The notes under the pieces: generated by a model
Seen by the model: the letters and a program-made list of their open reading frames with translations, nothing else
What the model was told of the DNA's origin: nothing
The model's database searches: none
Source: Verrucomicrobiales bacterium
GTDB taxonomy: Bacteria > Verrucomicrobiota > Verrucomicrobiia > Verrucomicrobiales > DEV007
Assembly: GCA_016795385.1 (NCBI GenBank)
Contig: JAEUHI010000003.1
Location: 25,040-89,039, forward strand
Reading direction: 5' to 3'
DNA length: 64,000 nucleotides
Shown here: in pieces, positions 8,164 to 16,288 of the stretch
How positions within the stretch are numbered: position 1 is the stretch's first letter
How the letters are laid out: the number at the start of each line of letters is the position of its first letter
Position numbers and translations under genes: made by a program

Positions 8164-9324
8164 ATGCGTTCCGCCCTGCCCGTCTCACTCGCCGTCCTTT
8201 TTCCTGTCTTTCTGCTTCTGCAAGCCGCGCCGCCGGCGGGACTCCCGAAATTCGAACCCCAGGTGATCGATGCGGCAGTCGAGATCGGCTATGGACTCGC
8301 CATCGGCGATGTCGACGGAGATGGGAAATCCGACGTGCTGCTCTGCGACAAGCGCGAGATCTCGTGGTTCCGCAATCCCGATTGGCAGGAGGCCACCATC
8401 GCGAAAAACCTGACGCTGCGCGACCACGTCTGTCTCGCCGCCGCCGACATCGATGGCGATGGCAAGGTGGAGGTCGCGGCCGGTGCCCAATGGAATCCCG
8501 GCGAGACGACCGACAAGGCCCAATCGGGAGCCGTCTTTTTCCTCCAGCGCCCGGAATCGGGCGAGGGACCGTGGAAACCGGTGCCGCTCTATCACGATCC
8601 CACCACCCACCGCATGCGTTGGGTCAAGACGGAGAAGGGCCACGACCTCGTCGTGCTGCCACTCCACGGGATCGGGAACAAAGACGGGGCGGGCGAAAAT
8701 CCCGTCAACGTGCGCAGCTACCGCGTCGATCCCGCGAAGGCGGGCGAGGAGGCGGCCTGGAGCCATGAGGTGCTCGGCACGAAGCTGCACGTGACCCACA
8801 ATTTCGACATCCGCGACGGATACCTCTACATCGGAGGCAGCGGCGGAGTCTCGCGCGAAAAGGCCGACGGATCGGAATCGACGATGCTGGTGACACCGGA
8901 GAATTCGACACCTCCGACCCGCGGGGTCGGCGAGATCGCGAAGGGATCCGATTTCATCGCCGCGGTCGAGCCTTTCCATGGGAATGACCTCGCCGTTTAT
9001 CGGGAAAAAGAAGGGGTCTGGTCGCGCACCCTGCTCACCGATGCCCTCAATCAGGGCCATGCTCTCGGCGTCGCCGATTTCAATGGGGACGGCCGCGAGG
9101 ACGTCGTCGTCGGCTGGCGGAATCCCGATGCCGAGGGCCATGTCGGCGTAAAAATCTTTTTCCAGAAGGCCGACGGTTCGTGGGAAAACGCCTTCTGGGT
9201 GGCGCGCGACCTCGTCGCCGCCGAGGACCTGAAGGTCGCGGATCTGAACACCGACGGCCGCCCCGACATCGTCGTGTCGGGCCGGAGTTCCAACAATCTC
9301 GTCATTTTCTGGAACCGGCCTTGA
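8164..9324 (+). CDS. exported FG-GAP/VCBS repeat beta-propeller protein
   Basis: 386 residues. The ATG at 8164 gives a signal peptide (ALPVSLAVLFPVFLLLQAA). The mature protein contains Asp-rich calcium-loop repeats typical of VCBS/FG-GAP propellers: DVDGDGKSDVLL, DIDGDGKVEVAAG, DFNGDGREDVVVG and DLNTDGRPDIVVSG, near residues 40, 95, 305 and 365. Such proteins are common in Verrucomicrobiota, often exported with the machinery for carbohydrate or aldose metabolism, but their ligands are unknown. No catalytic site is evident. A lipoprotein gene and moaA follow on the same strand. Confidence 0.86.
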   Translation: MRSALPVSLAVLFPVFLLLQAAPPAGLPKFEPQVIDAAVEIGYGLAIGDVDGDGKSDVLLCDKREISWFRNPDWQEATIAKNLTLRDHVCLAAADIDGDGKVEVAAGAQWNPGETTDKAQSGAVFFLQRPESGEGPWKPVPLYHDPTTHRMRWVKTEKGHDLVVLPLHGIGNKDGAGENPVNVRSYRVDPAKAGEEAAWSHEVLGTKLHVTHNFDIRDGYLYIGGSGGVSREKADGSESTMLVTPENSTPPTRGVGEIAKGSDFIAAVEPFHGNDLAVYREKEGVWSRTLLTDALNQGHALGVADFNGDGREDVVVGWRNPDAEGHVGVKIFFQKADGSWENAFWVARDLVAAEDLKVADLNTDGRPDIVVSGRSSNNLVIFWNRP

Positions 9325-9407
9325 TCCGAATGGGCCGCTTCACGTGGCCCCTCCGGCCTTGCATCGCCGGGAGTCGCGGGGCACATTGACGGAACCCCTC
9401 CCCGAAC

Positions 9408-9875
9408 ATGCGACGCTCCGCCTTCGTTCTCCTCTGCCTGCTTCCGGCGATCCTCTTCACCGCTTGCGCCACCAATCCGGCGGAACGGCGCGTGCAGAAA
9501 TTCCCCGAGCGCTTCGCGGGTCTGACGGATCGGGAAAAAGATCTCGTCCTTCGCGGCGAGGTCACGGAGGGCATGTCACAGGATGCCGTCTTCATCGCGT
9601 GGGGCAATCCAGGGCGCGTCATGGCCGGCAGCCGTGATGGCAAAGGCAGCGAGCGCTGGGCCTATTTCCACACCGCTCCGGTCAGCACCTATTCGGTCGG
9701 CTACGGGGCTTGGGGGCCGCATCCCTTTTATTCCGCCTACGGCGTGCACCCCGTCTACGGGTATGGGTATGGCCCCGGTTGGGGCTTCGGCTCGGGAGTC
9801 GATTACGTGCCTTACCTCGACCGCACCGTCGAATTCGTGAACGGCAAGGTCGTGGCCTGGGAGCGGCTCCGTTGA
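9408..9875 (+). CDS. lipoprotein with BamE/SmpA-like motif and Gly/Tyr-rich region
   Basis: 155 residues. The signal peptide ends in a lipobox (LFTAC), so the mature protein is lipid-anchored. Residues about 50-65, EVTEGMSQDAVFIAWGNPGRV, match the small-lipoprotein pattern of BamE/OmlA-type domains (G-x-T-x6-V-x3-G-x-P). The middle of the protein is rich in Gly, Tyr and Pro (YGVHPVYGYGYGPGWGFGSG). It ends with a short strand (RTVEFVNGKVVAWERL) that also occurs in this family. Location in the outer membrane or periplasm is inferred; function is unknown. moaA starts 10 bases after its stop. Confidence 0.82.
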   Translation: MRRSAFVLLCLLPAILFTACATNPAERRVQKFPERFAGLTDREKDLVLRGEVTEGMSQDAVFIAWGNPGRVMAGSRDGKGSERWAYFHTAPVSTYSVGYGAWGPHPFYSAYGVHPVYGYGYGPGWGFGSGVDYVPYLDRTVEFVNGKVVAWERLR

Positions 9876-9885
9876 GGATCGCAAC

Positions 9886-10890
9886 ATGGAGGATCGTTTC
9901 GGCCATCACATCAGCTACCTGCGGGTTTCCATCACGGACCGCTGCAACGAGCGCTGCCAATATTGCATGCCTCACGAGGAGCAGGATTGGCTGCCCCGTT
10001 CGGAGGTTCTCAGCTACGAGGAAATCCTCCGCGTCATCCGCGTGGGCGCCGGTCTCGGCATCACGAAGGTGCGCGTCACCGGCGGCGAACCGCTGACCCG
10101 GCGCGACGTGGTGTGGTTTCTCGAAGAGCTGGCGCGCATCGAAGGGATCCGCGATCTGGGTCTCTCCACCAACGGAACCCTCCTCGCCCGCCCTCTCGCC
10201 GACGGACGCACCACCGCGCAAGCCCTGCGCGACGCGGGTGTGCGGACCGTGAACGTCTCCCTCGACACCCTCGATCGCGAGACCTATGCCACCACGACCG
10301 GCCGCGATCTCTTCCCCGACGTCATCGCCGGGATCGACGCGGCGCGCGAGGCGGGGTTTGAGAGGATCAAACTCAACACCGTGCTGATGCGGCATCGCAA
10401 CGAGCACGAGCTCTGGGACCTCGCCGCTTTCGCCCATGAGCGTGGACTCCTCCTCCGCTTCATCGAGCTGATGCCCGTGAGCACCACCGAAGTCCTCACC
10501 GAAGACAACTTCCTCGCCGCGGGCGAGGCGAAACGGCTCCTCGAATACCGTCTCGGACCGCTGACACCTCGCCCTGACATTCGCACCAACGGTCCGGCCT
10601 CCTATTTCGAAGTGCCCGGCACCGGACAGATCCTCGGCTTCATCGGGGCGATGACGAATCTCCATTTTTGCGAGAGCTGCAACAAGCTGCGCCTCACCTG
10701 CGAAGGCAAGCTGCGCCCCTGTCTCGGCAGCCATCTCGAATTCGACCTGCGCGAGGCCCTGCGCGATCCGGAAACGGACGATGCCGGCATTGCCCGCCTC
10801 ATCCGCGAAGTCGTCGCCCGTAAGCCGGAGAAACACGACTTCCGCGAAAACTACCAGCCCGGCCGGAAGATGATCGCGATCGGGGGATGA
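9886..10890 (+). CDS. moaA: GTP 3',8-cyclase (molybdenum cofactor biosynthesis protein A)
   Basis: 334 residues. Radical-SAM enzyme converting GTP to 3',8-cyclo-7,8-dihydro-GTP, the first step of molybdopterin synthesis. The N-terminal cluster motif is CNERCQYC, followed by RVTGGEPL for SAM binding. The second 4Fe-4S cluster, which binds GTP, is visible as CESCNKLRLTCEGKLRPC. The protein ends in the functional Gly-Gly tail (AIGG). The ATG at 9886 has GAGG upstream. moaC lies 1.3 kb downstream with one opposing gene between, so moaA and moaC are close but not in one operon. Confidence 0.97.
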   Translation: MEDRFGHHISYLRVSITDRCNERCQYCMPHEEQDWLPRSEVLSYEEILRVIRVGAGLGITKVRVTGGEPLTRRDVVWFLEELARIEGIRDLGLSTNGTLLARPLADGRTTAQALRDAGVRTVNVSLDTLDRETYATTTGRDLFPDVIAGIDAAREAGFERIKLNTVLMRHRNEHELWDLAAFAHERGLLLRFIELMPVSTTEVLTEDNFLAAGEAKRLLEYRLGPLTPRPDIRTNGPASYFEVPGTGQILGFIGAMTNLHFCESCNKLRLTCEGKLRPCLGSHLEFDLREALRDPETDDAGIARLIREVVARKPEKHDFRENYQPGRKMIAIGG

Positions 10891-10901
10891 GATCTCCGTC
10901 C

Positions 10902-10920
10902 CCGGGGTCACGGACCCCGG
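10902..10920. terminator. hairpin between convergent moaA and PmoA-like gene
   Basis: CCGGGGTC-ACG-GACCCCGG is a perfect 8-base stem with a 3-base loop, located between the moaA stop and the stop of the converging gene. It lacks a T-tract on either strand; a bidirectional terminator is plausible. Confidence 0.5.
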
Positions 10921-11829
10921 CTACAAGGATGCCTCCACCTCGGCCGCCGTCATTTCTCCGTCGAACACGATGTAACGGAACCTCGACTCGTAGGCCTTCC
11001 CCGGCTCGATCGTGAAGGGTTCCTCGACCATCGGGGAAAAGACGAAGTAAGGCTTCGAGGGATGAAGCCGAACCCATTGCGGCGCGCGAAAGTTTTCCGG
11101 GTGCGGGATCGCGATGATGCCACATGCATCCCCCTCGAGTTGCCCTGACATTTTCACCCACTTCGGCCGGGTGTGGTTCCCGGCGACGCGGTCCTTCCCT
11201 TCATTGGTGACGATGCGATCGGGCACCTCGTCGAGCCAGGCGGCGTTTCCACGGATCGCCATCCCACCATAGTGATATTTCTCGATCACGAGCGGCTTCG
11301 TTCCCACGCATTGCTGCGAGGAATGCAGGTCGATCCGGTAGCGTCCGTCGACGAGCGACACCCGCACCTTCCAGGTCTCGTCGAGCACGGGCTCGGCGCC
11401 ACCAGGCGCGGTGAGATCCTCGTAGCGATGGAGCACGTCGAAGCCGACCTCCTCATCGGAATGAATGGCGAGGGTCTTCACGTAGGAAACGCGCCCGCTC
11501 CCCTGTTTCTGATTCCAAAACTCGGGAGCCCGGCCATCGAAGGCGGTCTTCGTCCAGGCGAAGAAGAGCCCGTGCTGATGCGGATGATCCGGCGCATAAT
11601 CGCCCGTGATCACCTTGCCCGAAGGCGTGCAAAGCGGATGGATGTAGCCGGTGCGGGTGTAGAGCGGATCGTTCTTCGCGGCCTCTTCGCTCGGCTGTTT
11701 GTGATACCGCATCACGAGAGCATTCCCGTTGCGCACTTCAATGGCGGCGTCGCTCTCGAGGCAGCGGAGTTGGGCGGAGGCAGTAGTGAGGAAAAAGAGA
11801 CCGCCGCAGAGGACGGAAAGAAGTTTCAT
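10921..11829 (-). CDS. exported PmoA-like (DUF6807) protein
   Basis: 302 residues. The ATG at 11829 gives a signal peptide (MKLLSVLCGGLFFLTTASA). Motifs typical of the family named PmoA-related/DUF6807 are present: YTRTGYIHPLCTPSGKVITGDYAPDHPHQHGLF (shared core), RYRIDLHSSQ, YHYGGMAIRG, and C-terminal ESRFRYIVFDGEMT. The fold is a galactose-mutarotase-like beta sandwich; despite the historical name it is not a methane monooxygenase subunit. In PVC bacteria these genes often accompany sugar-oxidising or DUF1080 proteins, so a carbohydrate role is likely but unproven. Placement between moaA and moaC looks incidental. Confidence 0.86.
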   Translation of the reverse strand: MKLLSVLCGGLFFLTTASAQLRCLESDAAIEVRNGNALVMRYHKQPSEEAAKNDPLYTRTGYIHPLCTPSGKVITGDYAPDHPHQHGLFFAWTKTAFDGRAPEFWNQKQGSGRVSYVKTLAIHSDEEVGFDVLHRYEDLTAPGGAEPVLDETWKVRVSLVDGRYRIDLHSSQQCVGTKPLVIEKYHYGGMAIRGNAAWLDEVPDRIVTNEGKDRVAGNHTRPKWVKMSGQLEGDACGIIAIPHPENFRAPQWVRLHPSKPYFVFSPMVEEPFTIEPGKAYESRFRYIVFDGEMTAAEVEASL

Positions 11830-11874
11830 CCGACCAGAGAACACAAAAAGAGCGACGCGGTCAATCCCGCCGAT

Positions 11875-11990
11875 GGACCGGGATTCCAGAAAGTCCCGGA
11901 GGGACGCCAGAAGGTAGCCGAGGGTGGACCGAGCGAAGCGAGTGGAACCCCCGGATGGAAATCAACCCACGCAAAGCGCCCCGGCGGGGC
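11875..11990. repeat. dispersed GC-rich palindromic repeat, copy 1
   Basis: The gene-free stretch 11830-12181 (352 bases) holds one recognisable element here. It contains GTCCCGGAGGGACGCCAGAA, AAGGTAGCCGAGGGTGGACC and GCGAAGCGAGTGGAACCCCC, related to copies at 32385-32545 and 38290-38580. The rest of the stretch (11991-12181) shows only ACGAAT-type short motifs near 12070-12110 and the moaC upstream region. It resembles GC-rich intergenic repeats common in Verrucomicrobiota. Confidence 0.7.
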
Positions 11991-12181
11991 GCGAGAAGCG
12001 TGGAGATTGCCGACAACAGGCGGAGAGCGAGACGGACGCAGTGATTGCGGTCAAGCACGTCAAGCGCGGAAGAATGGGAACGCGAATGTCAGCGAATTGA
12101 CACGAATGAGGGTACCCACCCGTCCACATCCTCCCCTCCGATCCGCTTGCACGCTCCCGCGGTGGCGGCGAAGATGGGCGC

Positions 12182-12646
12182 ATGGAAAACACCCCGTCAC
12201 TCACCCACCTGCGTCCCGATGGCTCCGCCGCGATGGTCGATGTCTCGGAAAAGCCGGTGGTGCGGCGAGAAGCGGTGGCCTCGGGCTTCATCGCCCTGCA
12301 GTCCCCCACCCTTTCCGCGATTCTCGAGGGTTCGGTGCCGAAGGGAGACGTCCTCGCCGTGGCCCGGGTCGCGGGGATCCAGGCCGCCAAACGCACCGCC
12401 GATCTGATTCCGCTCTGCCACCAGCTGCCGCTCACGAAAGTGGCGATCGATTTCGACGCCCGGGCGGACGGTCTGATCATTTCCGCCACGGTCCGCACCG
12501 ATGCGAAGACCGGCGTCGAGATGGAGGCCCTCACCGCCGTCTCGGTCGCCGCCCTGACGATCTACGACATGTGCAAGGCCATCGACAAGACGATGGTGAT
12601 CGGTCCGGTGGAGTTGGTCGAGAAGAGGAAGGGGAGTGAGCCGTGA
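12182..12646 (+). CDS. moaC: cyclic pyranopterin monophosphate synthase
   Basis: 154 residues. Converts 3',8-cyclo-GTP made by MoaA into cyclic pyranopterin monophosphate. Visible motifs: [18 protein letters not shown] at the N-terminus, [20 protein letters not shown], and [28 protein letters not shown] containing the catalytic lysine region. Length is usual for MoaC. The last codons and the stop lie inside a run of degenerate heptamers (GTGAGCC, GTGAACA, GTAACAA), so the repeat has grown up to and into the gene end. It converges on the FAH-family gene. Confidence 0.97.
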   Translation: MENTPSLTHLRPDGSAAMVDVSEKPVVRREAVASGFIALQSPTLSAILEGSVPKGDVLAVARVAGIQAAKRTADLIPLCHQLPLTKVAIDFDARADGLIISATVRTDAKTGVEMEALTAVSVAALTIYDMCKAIDKTMVIGPVELVEKRKGSEP

Positions 12647-12670
12647 ACAGTAACAAGTAAACGGTGAGCA
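12636..12670. repeat. degenerate heptamer array at moaC 3' end
   Basis: Five consecutive 7-base units, GTGAGCC GTGAACA then GTAACAA GTAAACG and GTGAGCA, share the pattern GTRA. The moaC stop codon lies in the second unit. It is related by unit to the CTCACCG array at 63868 (GTGAGCG on the other strand). Confidence 0.5.
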
Positions 12671-12691
12671 GAGACTACGAAGACGCCCACT

Positions 12692-12729
12692 GATTACAGA
12701 TTACAGATTACAGATTACAGATTACAGAT
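12692..12729. repeat. GATTACA heptanucleotide tandem array
   Basis: 38 bases made of 5.4 perfect copies of GATTACA, filling the gap between convergent moaC and the FAH-family gene and ending at the first base of the latter's stop codon (TCA at 12729). Confidence 0.95.
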
Positions 12730-13589
12730 CACCCCTCCCACGCCACCGCGACCTGCTTCGAGCTGCCGAGTCCTTCGATCCCCAGCTCAACCACGTCGCC
12801 GGGCTTGAGGAACTGCGAGGGTTTGAAGCCCATCCCGACTCCAGGAGGAGTGCCGGTCGAGACGATGTCGCCGGGCTCGAGGGTCATGAATTCGCTGAGG
12901 TAACTCACGAGGTGGGCGATACCGAAGATGAGTTTGTTCGAGTTGCCGTTCTGCTTGGTCTCGCCATTGACGGTGAGCCACATCTTCAGGTTTTCTGGAT
13001 CGGCGATTTCATCGGAAGTCGCGAGGAAAGGACCAATGGGCGCGAAGGTGTCGCAGCTCTTGCCTTTCACCCACTGCCCCCCACGCTCGAGCTGGTAGGC
13101 TCGCTCGCTGTAGTCGTTGTGCAAGACGTAGCCGGCGACGTGCGAAAGAGCCTCCTCCTGGGTCACATAACTGGCCTTTTTTCCGACGACGAAGGCGAGT
13201 TCGACCTCCCAGTCGGTCTTCTCACTGCCACGGGGGATCACGACGGGATCGTTCGGTCCGACCATGGCGCTGGTGGCCTTGAAAAAGACGATCGGCTCCT
13301 TCGGAATGTCCATGCCGGCCTCGGCGGCGTGATCGGAGAAGTTCAGTCCGATGCAGATCAACTTGCCCGGACGCGCGACGGCGGAGCCGAGCCGCGTGTC
13401 CTCCGAAACGCGGGGAGCGGAGGCGGCGTTGGCCTCGAGCCAGGCGGCGAGGCGATCGAGATTCGCCGGATCGGCGAAAAAGTCGTGATTCCAGTCCATG
13501 CCGAAGGCGGAGGCATCGATGCGCGTGCCGTCTTCGAGTTGCAAACCGGGTTTCTCGGAGCCCTTGGGGCCAAAGCGGAGGAGTTTCAT
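12729..13589 (-). CDS. fumarylacetoacetate hydrolase (FAH) family protein
   Basis: 286 residues. The family cleaves or isomerises C-C bonds in acylpyruvates and related diketo acids using a divalent metal. The start is the ATG at 13589 (MKLLRFGPKGSEKPG), a common N-terminus for this branch. Core motifs: KLICIGLNFSDHAAEAG, PIVFFKATSAMVGP, metal-binding Glu residues in DWEVELAFVVGKKA, GYVLHNDYSERAYQ, and GDIVSTGTPPGVGMGFKP near the end. Closest characterised types are 2-keto-3-deoxy-fuconate lyases, ureidoglycolate-lyase-annotated proteins and oxaloacetate decarboxylases; substrate cannot be told from sequence. No catabolic neighbours help. Confidence 0.93.
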   Translation of the reverse strand: MKLLRFGPKGSEKPGLQLEDGTRIDASAFGMDWNHDFFADPANLDRLAAWLEANAASAPRVSEDTRLGSAVARPGKLICIGLNFSDHAAEAGMDIPKEPIVFFKATSAMVGPNDPVVIPRGSEKTDWEVELAFVVGKKASYVTQEEALSHVAGYVLHNDYSERAYQLERGGQWVKGKSCDTFAPIGPFLATSDEIADPENLKMWLTVNGETKQNGNSNKLIFGIAHLVSYLSEFMTLEPGDIVSTGTPPGVGMGFKPSQFLKPGDVVELGIEGLGSSKQVAVAWEG

Positions 13590-13668
13590 CGCCCCGACCC
13601 TAACGATCCCCCCCCGCTTCGTCAAACGGCCGGAAGACGCCCCTCGGGATTTTTCCAACGTGGCGCGT

Positions 13669-14892
13669 TCAGCGTTTGGAAAGATGCGATGAAGGCGGTG
13701 TCGGCACGGCCTTCCAGAGCGATTCGGAGAAGTAGTCGCGGCCGAAGCGGTCGGGCCGCGCCGTGGTGTAGTAGATGCGCTCTTCGTCGAAAAGCTGCTC
13801 GGGGCGGTAAGGATCGGTCGCTTCTCCCAGTTCCACGAGATCCTCACGCGTCACTTCCTGCTGCAAGGTGGTCTCCAACAAATACTGTTTGCCGCCGGCC
13901 TTCACCACGACCCAGGCGTGCTGGCCGATGTTTCCATTCCAACCGATCGCGACCCTGGCATCAAAGCCCGCACCCACGAGGACATCGGCGAGCAGGATGG
14001 AGGTATCCTCGCAGTCACCCGCCGCTTCACTCCACGTCTCGGACGGACGCTTCCAGACCTCGCGCACCTCGTCCTCGCTCCCGGAGGGGCGCTCTTGATC
14101 GAGCTCGTATTGACAATGAGCGGCGACTTTCTGCCAGAGGGCGAGGATCCGGTCCTCATCCGATCCGGTCTCCGGCACGGGAGTTCCCGGCAAGGTGAAG
14201 CCCTCGAAGAAGTCGGGCGCTCGCCGGATCTCGCCGGAGATATCCACCGCGAGCACATCGAAGGGCAGCTCGCAATGGGGGCAGGAAAGGATCAGGGTGC
14301 GGGAGTCGCGATCGAGTTCGAGGGCGTGGATCTCATTGCAATGGGGACACCGGTTGTGGAAACGCCCCCCCTTCTCATTCGCCGCGTGCAGTGAAAACTC
14401 GGGGATGCGGCGCGACATCACGGCGAGAGCCCCGAGGCGACCTCCGGCGCGGAAGACCGTCGTGTTGATGGCGTCGAACTCCGGATTGGCCACCGCCGTC
14501 CAGCCGCCGATCTTGCCCAGGAGTTCCTCGCGATCCCGGGAGGTCACGAGATTGGCGGCGAGATATTGCGCCCCGGGGAAGCGGCCCTGCACCGCGTCGA
14601 AGACTTCATCGAGCTCGAGATCGGCCGGCTTCGGGTGGGCGAGCACGAAGGATTCAAGGTAGGTCTGGAGCGACTCGTCGCCTTTCACCTCATCCACGCC
14701 GCCGGGGAGACGCACCCGGTTGATGCGGGCCATCGCATCCGAGCGGAAGCCTCGCTGGAATGCGGCGTCGATCTCCGGCATCGACCGGAAGATCCCGAGC
14801 AGGTCCACCCGGCCGGATACATGCAATCCAGCGGAGAGGGCCAGCCCTGCGGCAAGCATGACGCTGCCGAAGCTGAGAAGGCCTCGCACCAT
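13669..14892 (-). CDS. transglutaminase-like cysteine protease-fold protein with zinc ribbon
   Basis: 407 residues. The ATG at 14892 begins a signal peptide or anchor (GLLSFGSVMLAAGLALSAGL). Two CxxC pairs (CPHCNEIH near residue 210 and CPHCELPF near 232) form a probable zinc ribbon. The C-terminal half has the transglutaminase-like triad region: Cys in EAAGDCEDTSILLADVL and His in GQHAWVVVKAGGK, with an Asp/Glu expected soon after. Similar exported transglutaminase-like proteins act in peptide cleavage or cross-linking, but substrate is unknown. A near-consensus sigma-70 promoter lies 70-100 bases upstream. The next gene upstream on the same strand is the EEIVA-repeat protein. Confidence 0.82.
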   Translation of the reverse strand: MVRGLLSFGSVMLAAGLALSAGLHVSGRVDLLGIFRSMPEIDAAFQRGFRSDAMARINRVRLPGGVDEVKGDESLQTYLESFVLAHPKPADLELDEVFDAVQGRFPGAQYLAANLVTSRDREELLGKIGGWTAVANPEFDAINTTVFRAGGRLGALAVMSRRIPEFSLHAANEKGGRFHNRCPHCNEIHALELDRDSRTLILSCPHCELPFDVLAVDISGEIRRAPDFFEGFTLPGTPVPETGSDEDRILALWQKVAAHCQYELDQERPSGSEDEVREVWKRPSETWSEAAGDCEDTSILLADVLVGAGFDARVAIGWNGNIGQHAWVVVKAGGKQYLLETTLQQEVTREDLVELGEATDPYRPEQLFDEERIYYTTARPDRFGRDYFSESLWKAVPTPPSSHLSKR

Positions 14893-14962
14893 TCTTTCTC
14901 GAATCTGTCTGTGTTTGTGTGTTCGGGAAGTGTCGCCACGTCCCGGTGGTTTCGTTATGGAA

Positions 14963-14991
14963 ATTATAAACTTCCTCCGAAGCCTTGTCAC
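14963..14991 (-). promoter_or_regulatory. sigma-70 type promoter of the transglutaminase-like gene
   Basis: On the minus strand GTGACA (14986-14991) and a perfect TATAAT (14963-14968) are separated by 17 bases, in a locally AT-rich gap. The leader before the ATG at 14892 would be about 65 bases. Confidence 0.65.
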
Positions 14992-15114
14992 AGATTATTT
15001 CATTCGAAACCGCAGGAAAAGGCAAATTTTTTAAAATTTCCTGACGTTCGGCGAGAGTGGAACGTCACGATGCCTTTTCCAAGGCTCGGGAATGGAGGCC
15101 GGTCAGAGTCAAAA

Positions 15115-16110
15115 TCAGGCGGCCGCCGCGACCGACTCTTCGTCGCCCTCGTAGGCCTCGTCGCCCAAATCCGGGCGCTCCAGGTCCGCGAGAAGGCGCA
15201 GGCTGGTCTCGATCCCGGTCACAAGAGACTCGAGCGCATCGAGGCCTTCGTCGATGCGGTCGAATTGATCCGCCACCGCATCCCCGAGCAGCTCGCGCAG
15301 GGACACCACCTTCGGAGCCTCCACCGGAGCGACAGCTGGAAGAATCTCCTCGGCAACGATCTCCTCGGCAACGATCTCCTCGGCAACGATCTCCTCGGCA
15401 ACGATCTCCTCGGCCACGATCTCCTCGGCCACGATCTCCTCGGCCACGATCTCCTCGGCCACGATCTCCTCGGCCACGATCTCCTCGGCAACGATCTCCT
15501 CGGCAACGATCTCCTCGGCAACGATCTCCTCAGCCACGATCTCCTTGGCCACGATCTCATCGGCCACGATCTCCTCGGCCACGATCTCCTCGGCCACGAT
15601 CTCCTCGGCCACGATCTCCTCGGCCACGATCTCCTCGGCCACGATCTCCTCGGCCACGATCTCTTCGGCCACGATCTCTTCAAGAGCCTCTTCGAAGCCC
15701 GTCACCTCCGCGATTTCCGCAGGAGATTCCTCGGGCGCAAAGACCACCGGCTCAACCCGGGCGACGGGAGAGGAGCGCATCAGCTTGGCGAGCCCCGCGG
15801 CAGCTTCCTGAAGGTCGTCCAGATAATCACGGTCGCGGCTCGCCTCGGCCACGGGAGAGGCCGGGGCGGGACGCTCGAGCCTCAACACCGGCTCGGACTC
15901 GATCTCCACGTCGCTAGAAGGCAACGGAGCGATCGGCTCGCTGCCTCCCGCGAAAGGAGCGGAGGAGATCACCGTCGGAGAAAACTCCCAATCCACCGGC
16001 GCGTGATGGAGCGATTTCTCTCTGGAGCGCGTCGAGAAACGGGCGTAAAGCATCACCCCGGCAAGGAGAAGCAACGCGGCGATGAGAAGGAGGTAGCCCC
16101 AGGTGTTCAT
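15115..16110 (-). CDS. single-pass membrane protein with 22 EEIVA pentapeptide repeats
   Basis: 331 residues; no known family recognised. The N-terminus is a membrane anchor (GYLLLIAALLLLAGVMLYARF) followed by basic residues, so the rest is probably cytosolic. Residues about 40-145 are Pro/Glu/Ala rich. Residues about 146-255 are 22 near-perfect copies of the five-residue unit EEIVA, with single D and K substitutions. A non-repetitive C-terminal domain (VVSLRELLGDAVADQFDRIDEGLDALESL) is predicted helical. I assigned this strand because it alone has an anchor, normal flanking composition and a sensible start; other frames are open only because the 15-base unit lacks stops in them. Ile and Val spaced five apart with Glu on both sides suggests a helical rod or binding array; this is inference. 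Confidence 0.78.
   Translation of the reverse strand: MNTWGYLLLIAALLLLAGVMLYARFSTRSREKSLHHAPVDWEFSPTVISSAPFAGGSEPIAPLPSSDVEIESEPVLRLERPAPASPVAEASRDRDYLDDLQEAAAGLAKLMRSSPVARVEPVVFAPEESPAEIAEVTGFEEALEEIVAEEIVAEEIVAEEIVAEEIVAEEIVAEEIVAEEIVADEIVAKEIVAEEIVAEEIVAEEIVAEEIVAEEIVAEEIVAEEIVAEEIVAEEIVAEEIVAEEIVAEEIVAEEILPAVAPVEAPKVVSLRELLGDAVADQFDRIDEGLDALESLVTGIETSLRLLADLERPDLGDEAYEGDEESVAAAA
15346..15675. repeat. 15-bp tandem array encoding EEIVA
   Basis: 22 units of 15 bases. Two silent variants of the Val-Ala codons (GTTGCC and GTGGCC) occur in blocks: four, then five, then three, then ten, reading along the plus strand. Block structure implies expansion by duplication of several units at once. Confidence 0.97.
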
Positions 16111-16288
16111 GATGGATGCTAGATCATCAAGAAATCCGAGATACTTTCAACCCCAAATTATCACGAATGAGAGGGAATTTTCCCTCCGTGTTCGGCACCG
16201 ATTCTTGCCCAAAGGCCCGAAAACGGCGTAAGTTGCCCCGTTTCCCCTCCCCGTTTCACCCCGGCCCCGCCCCCGCGGCCGCCCCCGC

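Noticed and set aside
11173..12639. Long plus-strand frame opposite the PmoA-like gene running into moaC
   Set aside because: It is antisense to a gene with signal peptide and family motifs, crosses a repeat, and uses a different frame from moaC.
15346..15675. Possible CRISPR array
   Set aside because: Units are contiguous, without spacers, and encode protein. The 7-bp arrays likewise have no spacers.
14566..16122. Long open frames on the plus strand and in other minus frames across the EEIVA array (LLGHD-, RPRSP- and RRSWP-type repeats)
   Set aside because: The 15-base unit has no stop in several frames, so all stay open by construction. Only the chosen minus frame has a membrane anchor and normal flanks.
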